From Acanthococcus lagerstroemiae (taxonomy: Eukaryota > Arthropoda > Insecta > Hemiptera > Eriococcidae), in contig CM063108.1 of the NCBI GenBank assembly GCA_031841125.1, positions 28,199,399-28,263,398 on the forward strand: a stretch of DNA of 64,000 nt. Reading direction: 5' to 3'. Positions 9,980 to 19,601 of the stretch are shown piece by piece. How positions within the stretch are numbered: the stretch's first letter is position 1; every line of letters starts with the position of its first letter. The notes under the pieces are model-generated. The model was not told where the DNA came from. It was given only the letters and a program-made list of their open reading frames with translations, and did not search any database. Both the position numbers and the translations under genes were made by a program.

Positions 9980-11753
9980 TTCGTCATGAAAATAAGAAGA
10001 AGACGAATGTGGTTTAGAAAAGACAGGAAGTATAGGGATGCAGGAGACAAAAGACTTTCTTCAGACATTCATACCACGGTACGTAGAAACTAACCAGGCA
10101 GGACGATGAGAAAATTCATACTAAAATGCACATTCGAGAGGAGAGGATCGCCGCATATAGCTTTCCAGCACCAAATCATTTTTTTCGATTTGACCGAAAT
10201 TCAATTTATTTTAGCACTCATTTCAGATGGTGACGCTCAGAATGTCAAGAGACTCAAGAGTACCCTCCTCGACATCCCTCAAAAAGTAGCCACTCGCTTT
10301 CTCCCAAAGAGAAATATATGAACGTTGTTAAGCAAACAAGCAATCAAGAATTAAAAAATTAAATGATAATACGCTCAGTCTCATTATTTGGTTTTCAAGG
10401 CAGTAGGTCGCTTTTACATGAATAGCATACTCTGTTATTTGATATTTCGGGACTTTGTTGCTCTGTGTTGATAGAGTTCTTCTTCCTTTCTTCCTTCAAG
10501 TTCACTTTGTTTTCTGTTCAAGTTTAGCGAACCTATCATACGACTGGCCAGGTAGAAACTCATCCAACTTCGAGCACAGGGTTCCGCTGACGCGACATTT
10601 TAATTCGAGATCTCTGTCCTCTTAGAGTGTTAATCTTAGGCCCATACAGGCTTCCGACAACAATGTAAACGTGTGCAACGAAAAAAATAACTCCGGCATG
10701 AAAGATCGCCCGAAAGAAAACTCGTCAAAGTCGCTGGTCCCACCGAAGTCGTCGAGAAAATGAAAAATAACGCGGATTCGGTAGAAAAAGTACACATATA
10801 AGAAAACTGACGTACGAAAAATGAAAACTAGTTTCTATTCTAAAATTGTTGGACACGCGGACATACCCAAAATTGAAGTACTTTTTCAAAAGCAAAACTT
10901 TCGAAAGGCGCGATGAGGCGGTCAAACGGAACCTGTCGAAAAGACGAGCGAATGAGAACTTCGGCTGTATTTTTAATCGCAACCGAGGCGACCGTCAATC
11001 AAATTTTCGACAGCGGCGACATATCGTGCATTGTTCGGCCGCAATTTTGACGAGAAGAATGAAGAGTAAACGCGAACTCCGAAAGGCTCCGGATGGCTGT
11101 CCGTTTTCCGCAAATGTCTATAATTAAAAAATCTGCCCATAGTCGTTATTCGGGCAACAGAGGGTAAAAAAGTCCGAATGAGTTTTGATTGTAATAACAC
11201 GTTTTTGGTTCAACTTCTCCACTAATCATTTCGGACTGGCAAAGAGAGCCTAAAGTTCACGCCGATTTCCTTTTCTGTCACGTTGTGTTCGTCCGCTGAA
11301 ATAACTTCTTTCATTTTCGATTTATCGACATCATCGTTCTGTTGGCCGCCATCTTTATCGCGCTATATCGGAAGTTCGTTTCCAGCAGATGTGGTCGCCG
11401 CGTTTACAAGTTGCGGCGTGTTTACATCGAGCAGCGCGAAAGTTGAAGTTTTCGACACCCGACGAGTGTATAATACATGGATACATGCAGACGGAAAGCG
11501 TGCACAGGAAATAGTGATTCCGAGACGGAAGTGGCGCTTGAACATATCGGATACACATTTGCCACTTGTTGCGTCAACTATATGCGATGCGAGAATTTCG
11601 ACATCGCCCTATTCGACGCGAACGGCTGTGCAAATACCGTGTTTGCTGTCGAAAAGAGGAAAACTTAGCCGTGTACCGACCCTGGTTTCGTATTTGTGTC
11701 GTCACACCGCGCTGAGCACTCTGTTCACGATTCTTGTCGGGGTCAAGTACAAG
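9980..11753. other. Intergenic; CpG-rich single-copy-looking stretch
   Basis: From about 10,560 to 11,700 the sequence retains many CpGs (for example GGCGCGATGAGGCGGTCAAACG near 10,907) and shows no repeat structure. An open frame at 11,283-11,780 on the + strand has no recognisable domain, so I do not call a gene. The stretch may hold regulatory DNA or unrecognised exons. Confidence 0.35.
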
Positions 11754-12005
11754 GAGGACTCAGTGATTCCTCTTTTCTAATTTTTCCTCTCAATCCGAGC
11801 CCTGGAATCCGCCCTTTCGAGCATTACTTCAGAGACGTCGGGGGGGGGGCTGTTAGGGCTGCCTTAGTCCTCTCCTCGTCCTACCGAAAAACAGGCCTAG
11901 GTCGAAATGTAGCGAGTTGCTACGTGGGCTCGAACCCGGGACCTCCGGATCCCGAGACCAGAGCGCCATCCAATCGTCCAACCAGACCCTCCGAGGATTC
12001 AGTGA
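11754..12005 (-). mobile_element. tRNA-derived SINE, copy 2
   Basis: The SINE body is about 11,767-11,992 on the minus strand. Read in that direction it starts GGGTCTGGTTGGACGATTGG and has the box B GGGTTCGAGCCCACGTAG. It then shares the copy-1 blocks CTACATTTCGAC, CCTAACAGCC and GGGCGGATTCCAGGG. It ends in an A-rich AGAGGAAAAATTAGAAAAGA. The flanks GAGGACTCAGTGA (11,754-11,766) and GAGGATTCAGTGA (11,993-12,005) form a 13-bp target duplication with one mismatch. A run of nine C on the element strand (about 11,845) interrupts the middle. Together with copy 1 this defines a real SINE family. Confidence 0.85.
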
Positions 12006-13260
12006 CTACCCTGGTACATGTTCTGGAAACTTGACCTCCATATCTTTTTTGTCGGCTTTGCCCCTAGAATAAGAATCTCAGTATCCATGACTAACAGAGA
12101 GACAGGCGGACAGAATACGCAGACTAAGGACAACATCGACACTCACTGGATCATCCTACATCAGAACACGCGCAGAAAGAAGGAACTGGCGTTGCTGGCT
12201 GACCCAGTACATCAACACTGAATAAGGGTGTTGGCCAACAGCCAAAAGTTTACGATTGGTTTTGGTATGTCTTGGTCAGAATATATCTTGTTTAGTCTTG
12301 GTCTTGGTTAGTCCTGTTTGGTATACCATTATCTTCAATATTACTAGGCTAGGAATGTCGGTCAACATTAGATAGTCTCTGGAGTCATTCCTCAGAAATA
12401 TTGATATTTCAGTCATGTTTTTTCATGGAGGACAGTGGGGATATTTGAAATTTTTTTGATGGGAGTCGTTAACAGGCGTTCTGTATAACATATTAGTAAG
12501 ATTGGGCCGACAGTAAGGGGATTCTGTATTTTGGCAAGGCAATCAAAATGATGAATGCCATGCCAAAGGACACATGAAAAAGTCTATGCCGAAAGACAAT
12601 AGCGAACAAAAAGTGTTCTGTCGACGATTAGTAGATTCGAGAATAAAAAATTGTCTGGAGAGTTGATAAAGGCATATACTAACCCATTAATTAGATGTAA
12701 TTATGTTTGGATGATGAACGCCCATCGTTGTGTAAGGATGACCATGCCAAAAGACACAATTTTTTTATAACTCTTAATTTTAGACAATAATGTGCGAATG
12801 AACGAGTCTCGTCACAAGAAACCGGGATTTGATATGCGGACTGTGTTGCTCTGATAAGAATACACAGTTTGACCACTAATTGCGACAAAACATTTTGAAA
12901 CTCCTGTTTTGTGATTCGTTGAAAAAGAGCCATGCCGAAAGACAAAACGTTGAGGCACCATTTTCAAGGTTCGCTACACTCACTCTCATCTGCGAAGACG
13001 CAATTTCAACACTACCAACTCATTCATTCATTTATTTTGCGAATTTGTTCTAATATATAGCTTGAAAATTTTGAAAAATATAATAATAGAAATTGTTAGA
13101 GGGACAGCCATGCCGATGGACATTTTGACCCACTAAAAGTGGATCAAATTTTCTTCTGAAAGCTTGAAGAAGTAGAACTCAGTCATATATCTATCAACAG
13201 GGGGAAAATGCCCGTATCATTAATTACTCGTGAGATAACTGCTGGGGACTGAAATATCAG
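12006..13260. repeat. AT-rich region with recurring ATGCCRAAAGACA motif
   Basis: A short motif close to ATGCCGAAAGACA occurs at about 12,559, 12,586, 12,744, 12,932 and 13,109. The last three are about 180 bp apart, which hints at an old tandem array. The sequence between the motifs is too diverged for me to align by eye. No gene seen. Confidence 0.35.
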
Positions 13261-13277
13261 CATTTTTGAAGAATGAC

Positions 13278-13428
13278 CTTTGGTCGTCTTTGTCATCTAT
13301 GTCATCTTTGCGGTCTTTGTTGTCTTTGTCATCTTTGTCATCTTTATCACCTTTCTCGCCTTTGTTACCTTTGTGGCCCTTGTCACCATTGCGTCTTTGT
13401 TGTCTTTGTCGCCTTTGTCATTGTCGTG
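13278..13428. repeat. 9-bp minisatellite, TTTGTCATC-like
   Basis: About sixteen degenerate 9-bp units of the form TTTGTCATC, TTTGTTGTC or TTTGTCGCC run through 13,278-13,428. On the minus strand they read GACAAAGAY-like, so one frame gives GDK/DDK triplets. The same unit recurs at 15.42-15.52 kb. I treat it as a minisatellite and not an exon, because the frame breaks and no flanking gene is seen. Confidence 0.8.
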
Positions 13429-14142
13429 AGGTGGTAGTGTCGATCAACTGATGGATCGGCAAATCGGATAGATGGAACCGATTTGGTGTGATCAAGATGA
13501 AGTACTGCGAGTTGCGGACCAGCGTCGGCTTCCTTGAACTGACTTAGCCGAGACGTGATGAGAGTTGAAAATATGATTTATCGATCTTTTTACCAACTAA
13601 CAGGTTACATTATATTTGTCAAAAGGGCCATACTTTGACAATTATTTAAGAGATATGAACAGTAGTATATTATTATATATAGCCACTAGGCTTTTGTACA
13701 TCAAACGCAACAGAGTAATAACTACACTTTAGATTTCTAAGTCCAACACCCAGACTGGAGGGCCATGCTGGTACTTCTCTCATTGACCAAAACGAGTGGA
13801 AGACCTCGACTGAGTCTCTGCGCAGGAGTTATATACTAATGATCAAATATGTTCAATGATGATGAGATACCATCATGAGATGAGCAGAGACACAAGGGAT
13901 GTTGTTAACTATCTTTGAAGGCTGCTGGCATGCCTAGGCGGACGCAATGACTGCGCAAATTGATGAAAAATAGGAGGGGAAGACCACAACGATATTGCGC
14001 TAATGAAGGTGGAATAGGCAGGTAGAAAGATGTGATGACTTTGCGCATCTCACTTCTCTTCTCACTTACAACAGGCTTGGGACTGTCTGCAGGAAGCAGG
14101 GGTGATTAAAAATGTGTACATCAGCTTCATTGAAATGAAATA
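13429..14142. other. Intergenic, nothing recognised
   Basis: No ORF, repeat or element end could be supported between the minisatellite and the 68-bp duplication. Confidence 0.4.
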
Positions 14143-14266
14143 TTTTTGGGTTGACAACTGTACCCTACTAGTTTCTGGCACCGCAACTGGTCTATACATA
14201 GAATTACATCTTTTTGGGTTGGCAACTGTACCCTACTAGTTTCAGGTACCGCAACCGGTCTATATT
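14143..14266. repeat. 68-bp tandem duplication
   Basis: The block beginning TTTTTGGGTTGACAACTGTA at 14,143 is repeated as TTTTTGGGTTGGCAACTGTA at 14,211, continuing through CCCTACTAGTTTC and GGTCTATA with few mismatches. The period is 68 bp with two copies. It lies directly beside the MULE transposase relic and could be subterminal repeat sequence of that element, which is inference. Confidence 0.8.
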
Positions 14267-14284
14267 ATTTTGCATATACGATTC

Positions 14285-14775
14285 ATAGGTGTCCATTAAC
14301 TTTCTGATGCAGGTAGTAACTTTCGTCGCTCGGTGCCTTGTCGAGTTATACATGATCGAGTTAATTTTCAGCTCACTTTCATTTTGAATACCAAGAATAG
14401 CGTCGATAACTAAGTAAATGTTCGGATGCGGGTGATAAAATAATCCATTGTAGCGAGCATGGAAAATTTCTGCAGCATTTGTAGTTCGTGGGTCTCCAGA
14501 AGGTGAATTAGCCCAAAGCAGTCGAGGAAATCGTTCATCGGCTTGAAAATAATTTTCTAGAACGTAATCCGCAAAGGAAAGATTCTGTGTGGGTGGGTGC
14601 TACAGAGATAAAATCAGCGAACCCTTCTTCAACTTTGGTGGGAGGTAGATATGCCAGACCAAAGAACCACCTGAACCACTTCCCTTCCTCAGAGTTCTCG
14701 GTGTTGTATAGGGTGCGCAACTCTCGATCTCCCTGGATGTGCCGGTACCACGCTTGACCTAAGTGGAAATTCACC
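14285..14775 (-). pseudogene. MULE-type transposase, C-terminal fragment
   Basis: The minus strand encodes VNFHLGQAWYRHIQGD, then RWFFGLAYLPPTKVEEGFAD. After a frameshift near 14,560-14,580 it continues FADYVLENYFQADERFPRLL, then GDPRTTNAAEIFHARYNGLF and HPHPNIYLVIDAILGIQNE. This order (FHLGQA, then LAFLPP-like, then EPRTTN-A-E-x-x-H, then the HP-x-I segment) is the C-terminal part of Mutator-like transposases found in many insects. Just upstream on that strand, TTTTTATAAACTGAGTACATCAG precedes the first codon and could be a 3' splice site, so this may be one exon of a longer gene. The frameshift argues for a relic. N-terminal DDE residues are not visible. Confidence 0.7.
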
Positions 14776-15422
14776 TGATGTACTCAGTTTATAAAAATTA
14801 TTAGTCATGAATACATATCTGTAGTCTTGAAAGTTTGTTTTACGCAATATCATTGTCTTCTTATAGCCAGTTAAGGTTCCCTTTGTTTTTGTTTGCGCAA
14901 AAGCATTATCTTTTTTTGCTTAAAGTCATGCTAAATTCAGGAAATTTGCGCAAAGTCGTTTTCCCCACCTAGGCTATGCAATTTGGAGCAACTTCTTATG
15001 ATTTGAAATATAGGTATGATATATAGGTATAGAAATGATACATTGTACTTTCTTTGTCTTCTTGGATTTACATATAGCACATGTGGGATGATGTTGAAAT
15101 ATAGAATCTGCGGCAGACAGATGCTTGCGATTATTTTTGCACTGCCAAGGCCATGGCCATGAAGAAGAGTAGCGATCAAGTTTTTGGAACTTGAGGAAGG
15201 TGTAAAATTTTTGATATTGTTTTTACATTTTGATTGTGCAACCAGTGGACATCTTGGTAACATCCACTTGAAGGCCATTTGAGCTTACACGTGCCGTAGA
15301 TAATTTTGGTTGGTACGAGATGCACATCAATTCTGGTGCAAACTAACACTTCTAAACTGTCCCATAAGATGTGAACAAATAAGGATTTGATAGTGTGAGC
15401 GAGAATGCAAATTCTCCTTACA
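14776..15422. other. Intergenic, possibly upstream part of the MULE locus
   Basis: If the MULE fragment is an exon, its upstream exons should lie here on the minus strand. I could not align any frame to the N-terminal part of the family. No other feature supported. Confidence 0.3.
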
Positions 15423-15515
15423 ATAGTCATCTTCGTCATCTTTGTTATCTTCACTACCTTTGTCATCTTTGCTGCATTTATTATCTTTGTTATCTTTGCC
15501 ATCGTTATTGTCTTA
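15423..15515. repeat. 9-bp minisatellite, second array
   Basis: Degenerate units GTCATCTTCGTCATCTTTGT and similar, of the same 9-bp type as the array at 13.28-13.43 kb. About ten units are visible. Confidence 0.75.
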
Positions 15516-15529
15516 TTTGAGTCCATCTA

Positions 15530-16062
15530 GTTATCACTAATAACAAAAGTTGAAAACATCATTTGCCTCATTCATATACTTCATTTCCACAGTGCGCACC
15601 TTATAATAAAGATACGCAAAGCATGCATTTAACTACTAGTTAAACACATGGAGATGGAGTAACTAGAGGTCTAATAAGTACCCAATCACATGGTCTGACC
15701 TTAAAAGCGTGAGTATAGACTAATTACTTACTCATAGTGGAAGCACGCTGGATCTCCAAAGACTTTGTGGTCTTTATATCTGACTACTTGGTTAACTTTA
15801 CTGACCTCTCACTGCTCATAAGTCCATTTGGTCTTTACCAATGACAAAAGTTGAAGACATCATTTGTTTCATTCTTATTCATTATTTCCGCAGTGCATAC
15901 CTTTATAATTAACAAAATCCTGAGTACAGAGAAATAAATTAAATTTAGTGGAATCACTCTGGACTCATAACCTGAAGACACTGTTGTCTTTATACCCGAC
16001 TACTCAGTTGACTTTGGTGACCTATTGTTGCTCATAAGTCCACCTTGTCATTACCTACGATG
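15530..16062. repeat. Interleaved direct duplication, ~200-305 bp apart
   Basis: ACAAAAGTTGAAAACATCAT (15,544) recurs as ACAAAAGTTGAAGACATCAT (15,845), and both are followed by a CAGTGCR motif near an ACCTTATAAT-type sequence. AGTGGAAGCACGCTGGA (15,737) recurs as AGTGGAATCACTCTGGA (15,947), followed by matching CTTTATA and CATAAGTCCA blocks. This is a diverged tandem array of about two units. No coding potential recognised. Confidence 0.6.
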
Positions 16063-16159
16063 TAAATATACTCGTACCTAGCATGTGCGCTTTAGCGTGA
16101 AAACCCTGTACCTTAATTTGTCTTTTGAAATAATATGATTCTGTTTGTATAAAATTGAA

Positions 16160-16450
16160 CATTGTGCATTAATGCCATCTCGTGACAGTTATTTGTCACA
16201 AAGTGGCGTTTAGATACTTCGCCATTATATGGCAAAGAAACGCCACAAAGTGACATTTACTCACTCTGCCACAATATGTTGCAAAACTGCCAGAAAGCGG
16301 CATCTAAATCCGTGGCATACTGAGACCAAAATTTGCCACATAATGGCATTAAATTGCCATTAAGTTAAACGCGTGGTATTTCATAAGATGTCGCTGATTA
16401 GTTAGAATAATGACAGAAAGTGGCAGATTTCATGCCATTTTTCCTATATT
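16160..16450. repeat. Cluster of TGCCA/TGGCA palindromes
   Basis: Many GCCA/TGGC half-sites form nested hairpins. Examples are TGTCACAAAGTGGCGTTT at about 16,195-16,212, pairing with AAACGCCACAAAGTGACA about 25 bases later, plus GCCATTATATGGC between them and GCCACATAATGGC near 16,337. The half-site resembles that of NFI-type factors, but the spacing varies, so I treat it as a palindromic repeat cluster. Confidence 0.6.
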
Positions 16451-16499
16451 ACCACTTTGTGTCATTTTTCGCCCATTTTTCTAAGAAGGTTGTTTTACC

Positions 16500-16830
16500 T
16501 ACCACAATCACGAGTGAAATTTAGATTCCGTGACTCAAATGTGAGTTGGATCAAAAAATTGATGGCATATCTGAAATCAGCAATACTGGAAACCTATAAA
16601 TTAAGAATTTGCTCGATACATTTCTATTTTAAATTGCCAAGTTGTTGGTACATTCCAGCGGTTCTGGAAAAGGAGAGAAATAGAGGATTGATCGGAAAAC
16701 TGAGTGAATATTCAAAATCAGCGATACCAGAAACGCATATTTCAATAGTTCGCGTGATACATTTCCAGTTGAAATTCCAAAGCTGGTGGTACGTCCCAGC
16801 CTCTCTTGAAGGAGTGAGAAAAAAAAAGTA
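16500..16830 (+). repeat. Diverged units of the GGATC...AAATCAGCG family
   Basis: GAGTTGGATCAAAAAATTGA (16,541), followed by ATATCTGAAATCAGCAATAC, is repeated about 130-165 bp later as GGATTGATCGGAAAACTGAG then TATTCAAAATCAGCGATACC. The intervening sequence (TTGCTCGATACATTTCTATT and TCGCGTGATACATTTCCAGT) also aligns. This is the same family as at 2.46 kb. The overlapping open frames on both strands are not considered genes. Confidence 0.6.
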
Positions 16831-17107
16831 AATGACTTTCAAAAAGACTAGACCTTGCCATCTGAAATTCTTCGATCTTGAATGGCATAAGAAAAACTTT
16901 GAAGTCAATGCGCGAACTGAAGATACTAAAATTTTGTGCTGAAATTTGAAAGTCGTAATTTTTATTTGTAGGTATCCGTAAACAAGTTTTGCGGGGGCAG
17001 CTCATCTCGAATTTCAAAAAAAGTGAGAAACGGCCTGTTATAATAATAATAATAATAAACCTTTATTGAGGATGTCATAAGTGGTTTAGGCTTAAGCTGT
17101 TCTAAAT

Positions 17108-19219
17108 CTATCTATTATAGTTATTCCTCGGCCCGTAACGAGCAAAGGTTTCCTGCAATCTTTCCCATTCGGTTTTCACGTTTGCAATTTGTTCGTAGTT
17201 TTTGTTTCTTAGAAATTGTGTGATGTCGTCCCTCCATCTTGCTGGTTGCCCTCCTACTTTTCTGCAATAGTTTATGGGTTGCCATATCGTGGTCTTGTAT
17301 GTCCATCTATCGTCTTTTAATCGTGCAACGTGCCCCGCCCACCTCCATTTTTGTCTTCTTATGTATGTTACTATGTTTGTATTGTATTTACATTTTTGTT
17401 TTATTGTAGAAATTTTGATACGATCTTTTTTCTTTAGGTTTAACATAGACCTTTCCATACTATTCTGTGTGATTCTTATTTTTTCTAAATTGTTTTTGGT
17501 CAGTGTCCATGTTTGGCAACCATACGTCAATGTAGGGACGACACACATATTAAAAACTAGGCTTTTATGATAGTTATTAAAAGGACCCTTGAGTATGTTC
17601 TTTAGAGACCAGAACTTCGACCAGGCTTTTGATATTCTTGTATTTATTTCTTTTTTCATTTTGTTCTCAAAAGATATTTGTTGTCCCAAATATGTGACTT
17701 CCCTCACTATTTCAAATTTCGCGGTTTTTGTTTTGATATTGCCAGCCATCCCCTTATTGGTTAATATTTTTGTTTTAGTTTCATTTATTTTTAATTTAGG
17801 TTTTCCCTGTTCATCTAACTCATCTATCATTTCTATTAATTCTTCTTCTGTGTTCGCTAAGAGTATGATATCGTCGGCTAATCTGAGATTTGACAATCTT
17901 TCTCCATTTATAATCAACCCCTTTTCCTCCCATTTTAGTTTTCTAATAATTTCCTGTAACGCACTATTGAAGAGAATTGATGATAAAGGATCTCCCTGTT
18001 TTACGCCTCTTTTAATTTCAAAATACTGTCCTTCAACGTCCGTAATTATTCTCCCTTTCAGCCCAGTATACATTTCTTCTATTATATCTATGAGACATTT
18101 TGGGACCCCTTGATTGTTCAAAGTTTTGACCATAAATTGATGGTCTATAGAGTCAAAGGCTTTTGTATAGTCTATCGTTGCTAAGAATAGATCTTTTTGA
18201 TATTCAGTGCATTTTTCTATAATTTGATTTATACTGTGCAGGTGATCTATAGTTGAGAATGATTTTCTGAAACCTGCTTGTTCGTTAGGTTGTTGAATAT
18301 TTAAAATTGCTTGGATACGTTTTTCTATTAGTCTCGAAAATATTTTTGAATGGGTTGGCCCTAAAGTTATGGGGCGATAGTTTTCTATCTTGTGTTTATT
18401 TCCTTTTTTGAATATTATAATTATATCTGCAAGTTTCCATTCGCTTGGTATCTTTCTTGTTTCTAGTATTTTGTTAAATAATTTCGTTAACTCTCTGATT
18501 AGTTCTGTTCCCCCCGCTTTAATATATTCGTTGGTGATTTTATCGTGCCCTGGGCTCTTGTTGTTTTTTAAATCTCTTACTACTTTCTCTACTTCTTCAG
18601 TCAAGAATTTCGGTTCAATTTCTTGAAGGTTTCCTTCTACTCTTTTTTCGATTTTAGGGCTTTTGTCTGAAATGTCGTTATATAATGTCTCGTAATATTT
18701 GTATATAAACTTGTTTATTTCGTTTCTGTCGCTAATCTTTTCCCCTTTGCTGTCTTCAAAATGCGTTATCCATTGTATTCCCAGCCTCAATCTCTTCTTC
18801 ATTCTTTTTATATTTTTGCTACCGTCTATGGTTTCCCTCACTATTTGTTCCTTTTCAATTTGATCTCTATGTCTTATCTTATTTCTTATTAATCTTGAAA
18901 TTACATTTAATTCTATTCTTTCGGTTTTTGTTCTGTTTTTATTTTTCAATAGTGCAGCTCTTTTTTCATGTAAGTTTTTTAATTGGGTGTCGTTCTCGTT
19001 TTGGTCTTTGTTCTTGTCTTCTTCTTTTCTTTCTGTGGAAATTTTTAGGGCGTTTTCTATTGCTTCTATTAGATCTTTGTATATTCTATGTATGTCATTG
19101 CATTTCTCTCTTTTTCTAAAGTTTTCCAGTCCTTCGTATAGTTTTCTCTCATACTTATGTGGGTTAGTTATTGTCTTGTGATTTGTTTTTGTTTGTTGGG
19201 GGACATGGAATTCCTTCAT
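17108..19219 (-). CDS. Reverse transcriptase of RTE-like retrotransposon (703 codons, nearly intact)
   Basis: This is the RT of the element, which would copy element RNA at a nicked target site in the nucleus. An N-terminal linker is followed by fingers (KNNKSPGHDKITNEYIKAGG near residue 217) and YRPITL. Motif A is IDYTKAFDSIDH (around 345-355), motif B is GVKQGDPLSSILFN (around 405), and motif C is LADDIILLA (around 446), so both catalytic aspartates are present. KINETKTKIL and VTYLGQQISF follow, then TYGCQTW and a C-terminal RQKWRWAGHVARL segment. The usual motif C phenylalanine is leucine. The ORF opens in a different frame from the endonuclease (one-base shift at about 19,219-19,225), whereas the family normally encodes one polyprotein. 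The ATG used here is therefore likely internal. No internal stop is seen. The RTE assignment is from motif wording only. Confidence 0.9.
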   Translation of the reverse strand: MKEFHVPQQTKTNHKTITNPHKYERKLYEGLENFRKREKCNDIHRIYKDLIEAIENALKISTERKEEDKNKDQNENDTQLKNLHEKRAALLKNKNRTKTERIELNVISRLIRNKIRHRDQIEKEQIVRETIDGSKNIKRMKKRLRLGIQWITHFEDSKGEKISDRNEINKFIYKYYETLYNDISDKSPKIEKRVEGNLQEIEPKFLTEEVEKVVRDLKNNKSPGHDKITNEYIKAGGTELIRELTKLFNKILETRKIPSEWKLADIIIIFKKGNKHKIENYRPITLGPTHSKIFSRLIEKRIQAILNIQQPNEQAGFRKSFSTIDHLHSINQIIEKCTEYQKDLFLATIDYTKAFDSIDHQFMVKTLNNQGVPKCLIDIIEEMYTGLKGRIITDVEGQYFEIKRGVKQGDPLSSILFNSALQEIIRKLKWEEKGLIINGERLSNLRLADDIILLANTEEELIEMIDELDEQGKPKLKINETKTKILTNKGMAGNIKTKTAKFEIVREVTYLGQQISFENKMKKEINTRISKAWSKFWSLKNILKGPFNNYHKSLVFNMCVVPTLTYGCQTWTLTKNNLEKIRITQNSMERSMLNLKKKDRIKISTIKQKCKYNTNIVTYIRRQKWRWAGHVARLKDDRWTYKTTIWQPINYCRKVGGQPARWRDDITQFLRNKNYEQIANVKTEWERLQETFARYGPRNNYNR

Positions 19220-19220
19220 T

Positions 19221-19590
19221 TTATTTTAATTTTAAGTTTAGAAGTTTATGGTCTGTAAAAAATTTAAACTCGCTCATGCCTTGAAGGTCGTAATTTATTA
19301 TTAAGTTACTTTTAACATGTACTAGTGCATAATCTATTAGCGATTTATATTCCTGGTTGGGTGCTAGCCATGACCATCGTTTACCCTCTCTCTTCTTGAA
19401 GTAGCTATTAATAATTTTTAAATCAAATTCCTGGCAAAAATGTATCAGTCTCCATCCCCTTTTATTTCTCTGCCCATATCCATATTGTCCCATTGTTTTC
19501 TTTTCACCCTTTTGTTTTTTTCCTACTTGACTATTCCAGTCTCCCATAAGTATTAGGTTATCTTTTCTTGATCTGAATTCTTGTAATAAT
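19221..19590 (-). pseudogene. Apurinic-type endonuclease, C-terminal half, of the same element
   Basis: Read on the minus strand from the truncation point: QLLQEFRSRKDNLILMGDWN (GDWN is the GDFN-like catalytic block), then LDLKI-type FDLKIINSYF, then YKSLIDYALVH (the IDY block), and FTDHKLLNLKLK, where TDH corresponds to the conserved SDH. The N-terminal half of the exonuclease/endonuclease/phosphatase fold is missing because of 5' truncation. Sequence upstream of 19,591 in the same frame is host flank that happens to stay open. The frame stops at 19,221, two bases before the RT start, because of a small shift. Confidence 0.8.
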
Positions 19591-19601
19591 TGGCCTGTTA
19601 T

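Larger units (their letters stand above)
17032..19601 (-). mobile_element. RTE-like non-LTR retrotransposon, 5'-truncated, with 10-bp TSD
   Basis: On the minus strand the element runs from about 19,591 to 17,042. The 10-bp GGCCTGTTAT occurs at 17,032-17,041 and at 19,592-19,601, just outside the 3' tail and just outside the point where endonuclease homology begins. It is therefore the target-site duplication. The tail is (TTA)n-like on the element strand (17,042-17,058), preceded by AATAAAG. The copy is about 2.55 kb and has lost the 5' UTR and the first part of the endonuclease. It contains the endonuclease remnant and an almost complete RT described separately. Confidence 0.9.

Noticed and set aside
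11283..11780. 165-codon + strand ORF
   Set aside because: It starts without an ATG, runs into the SINE at its 3' end and has no recognisable domain.
13266..13451. Collagen-like or acidic-repeat protein exon
   Set aside because: The 9-bp repeat reads as GDK triplets in one frame, but the frame breaks and no splice context or flanking domain is visible.
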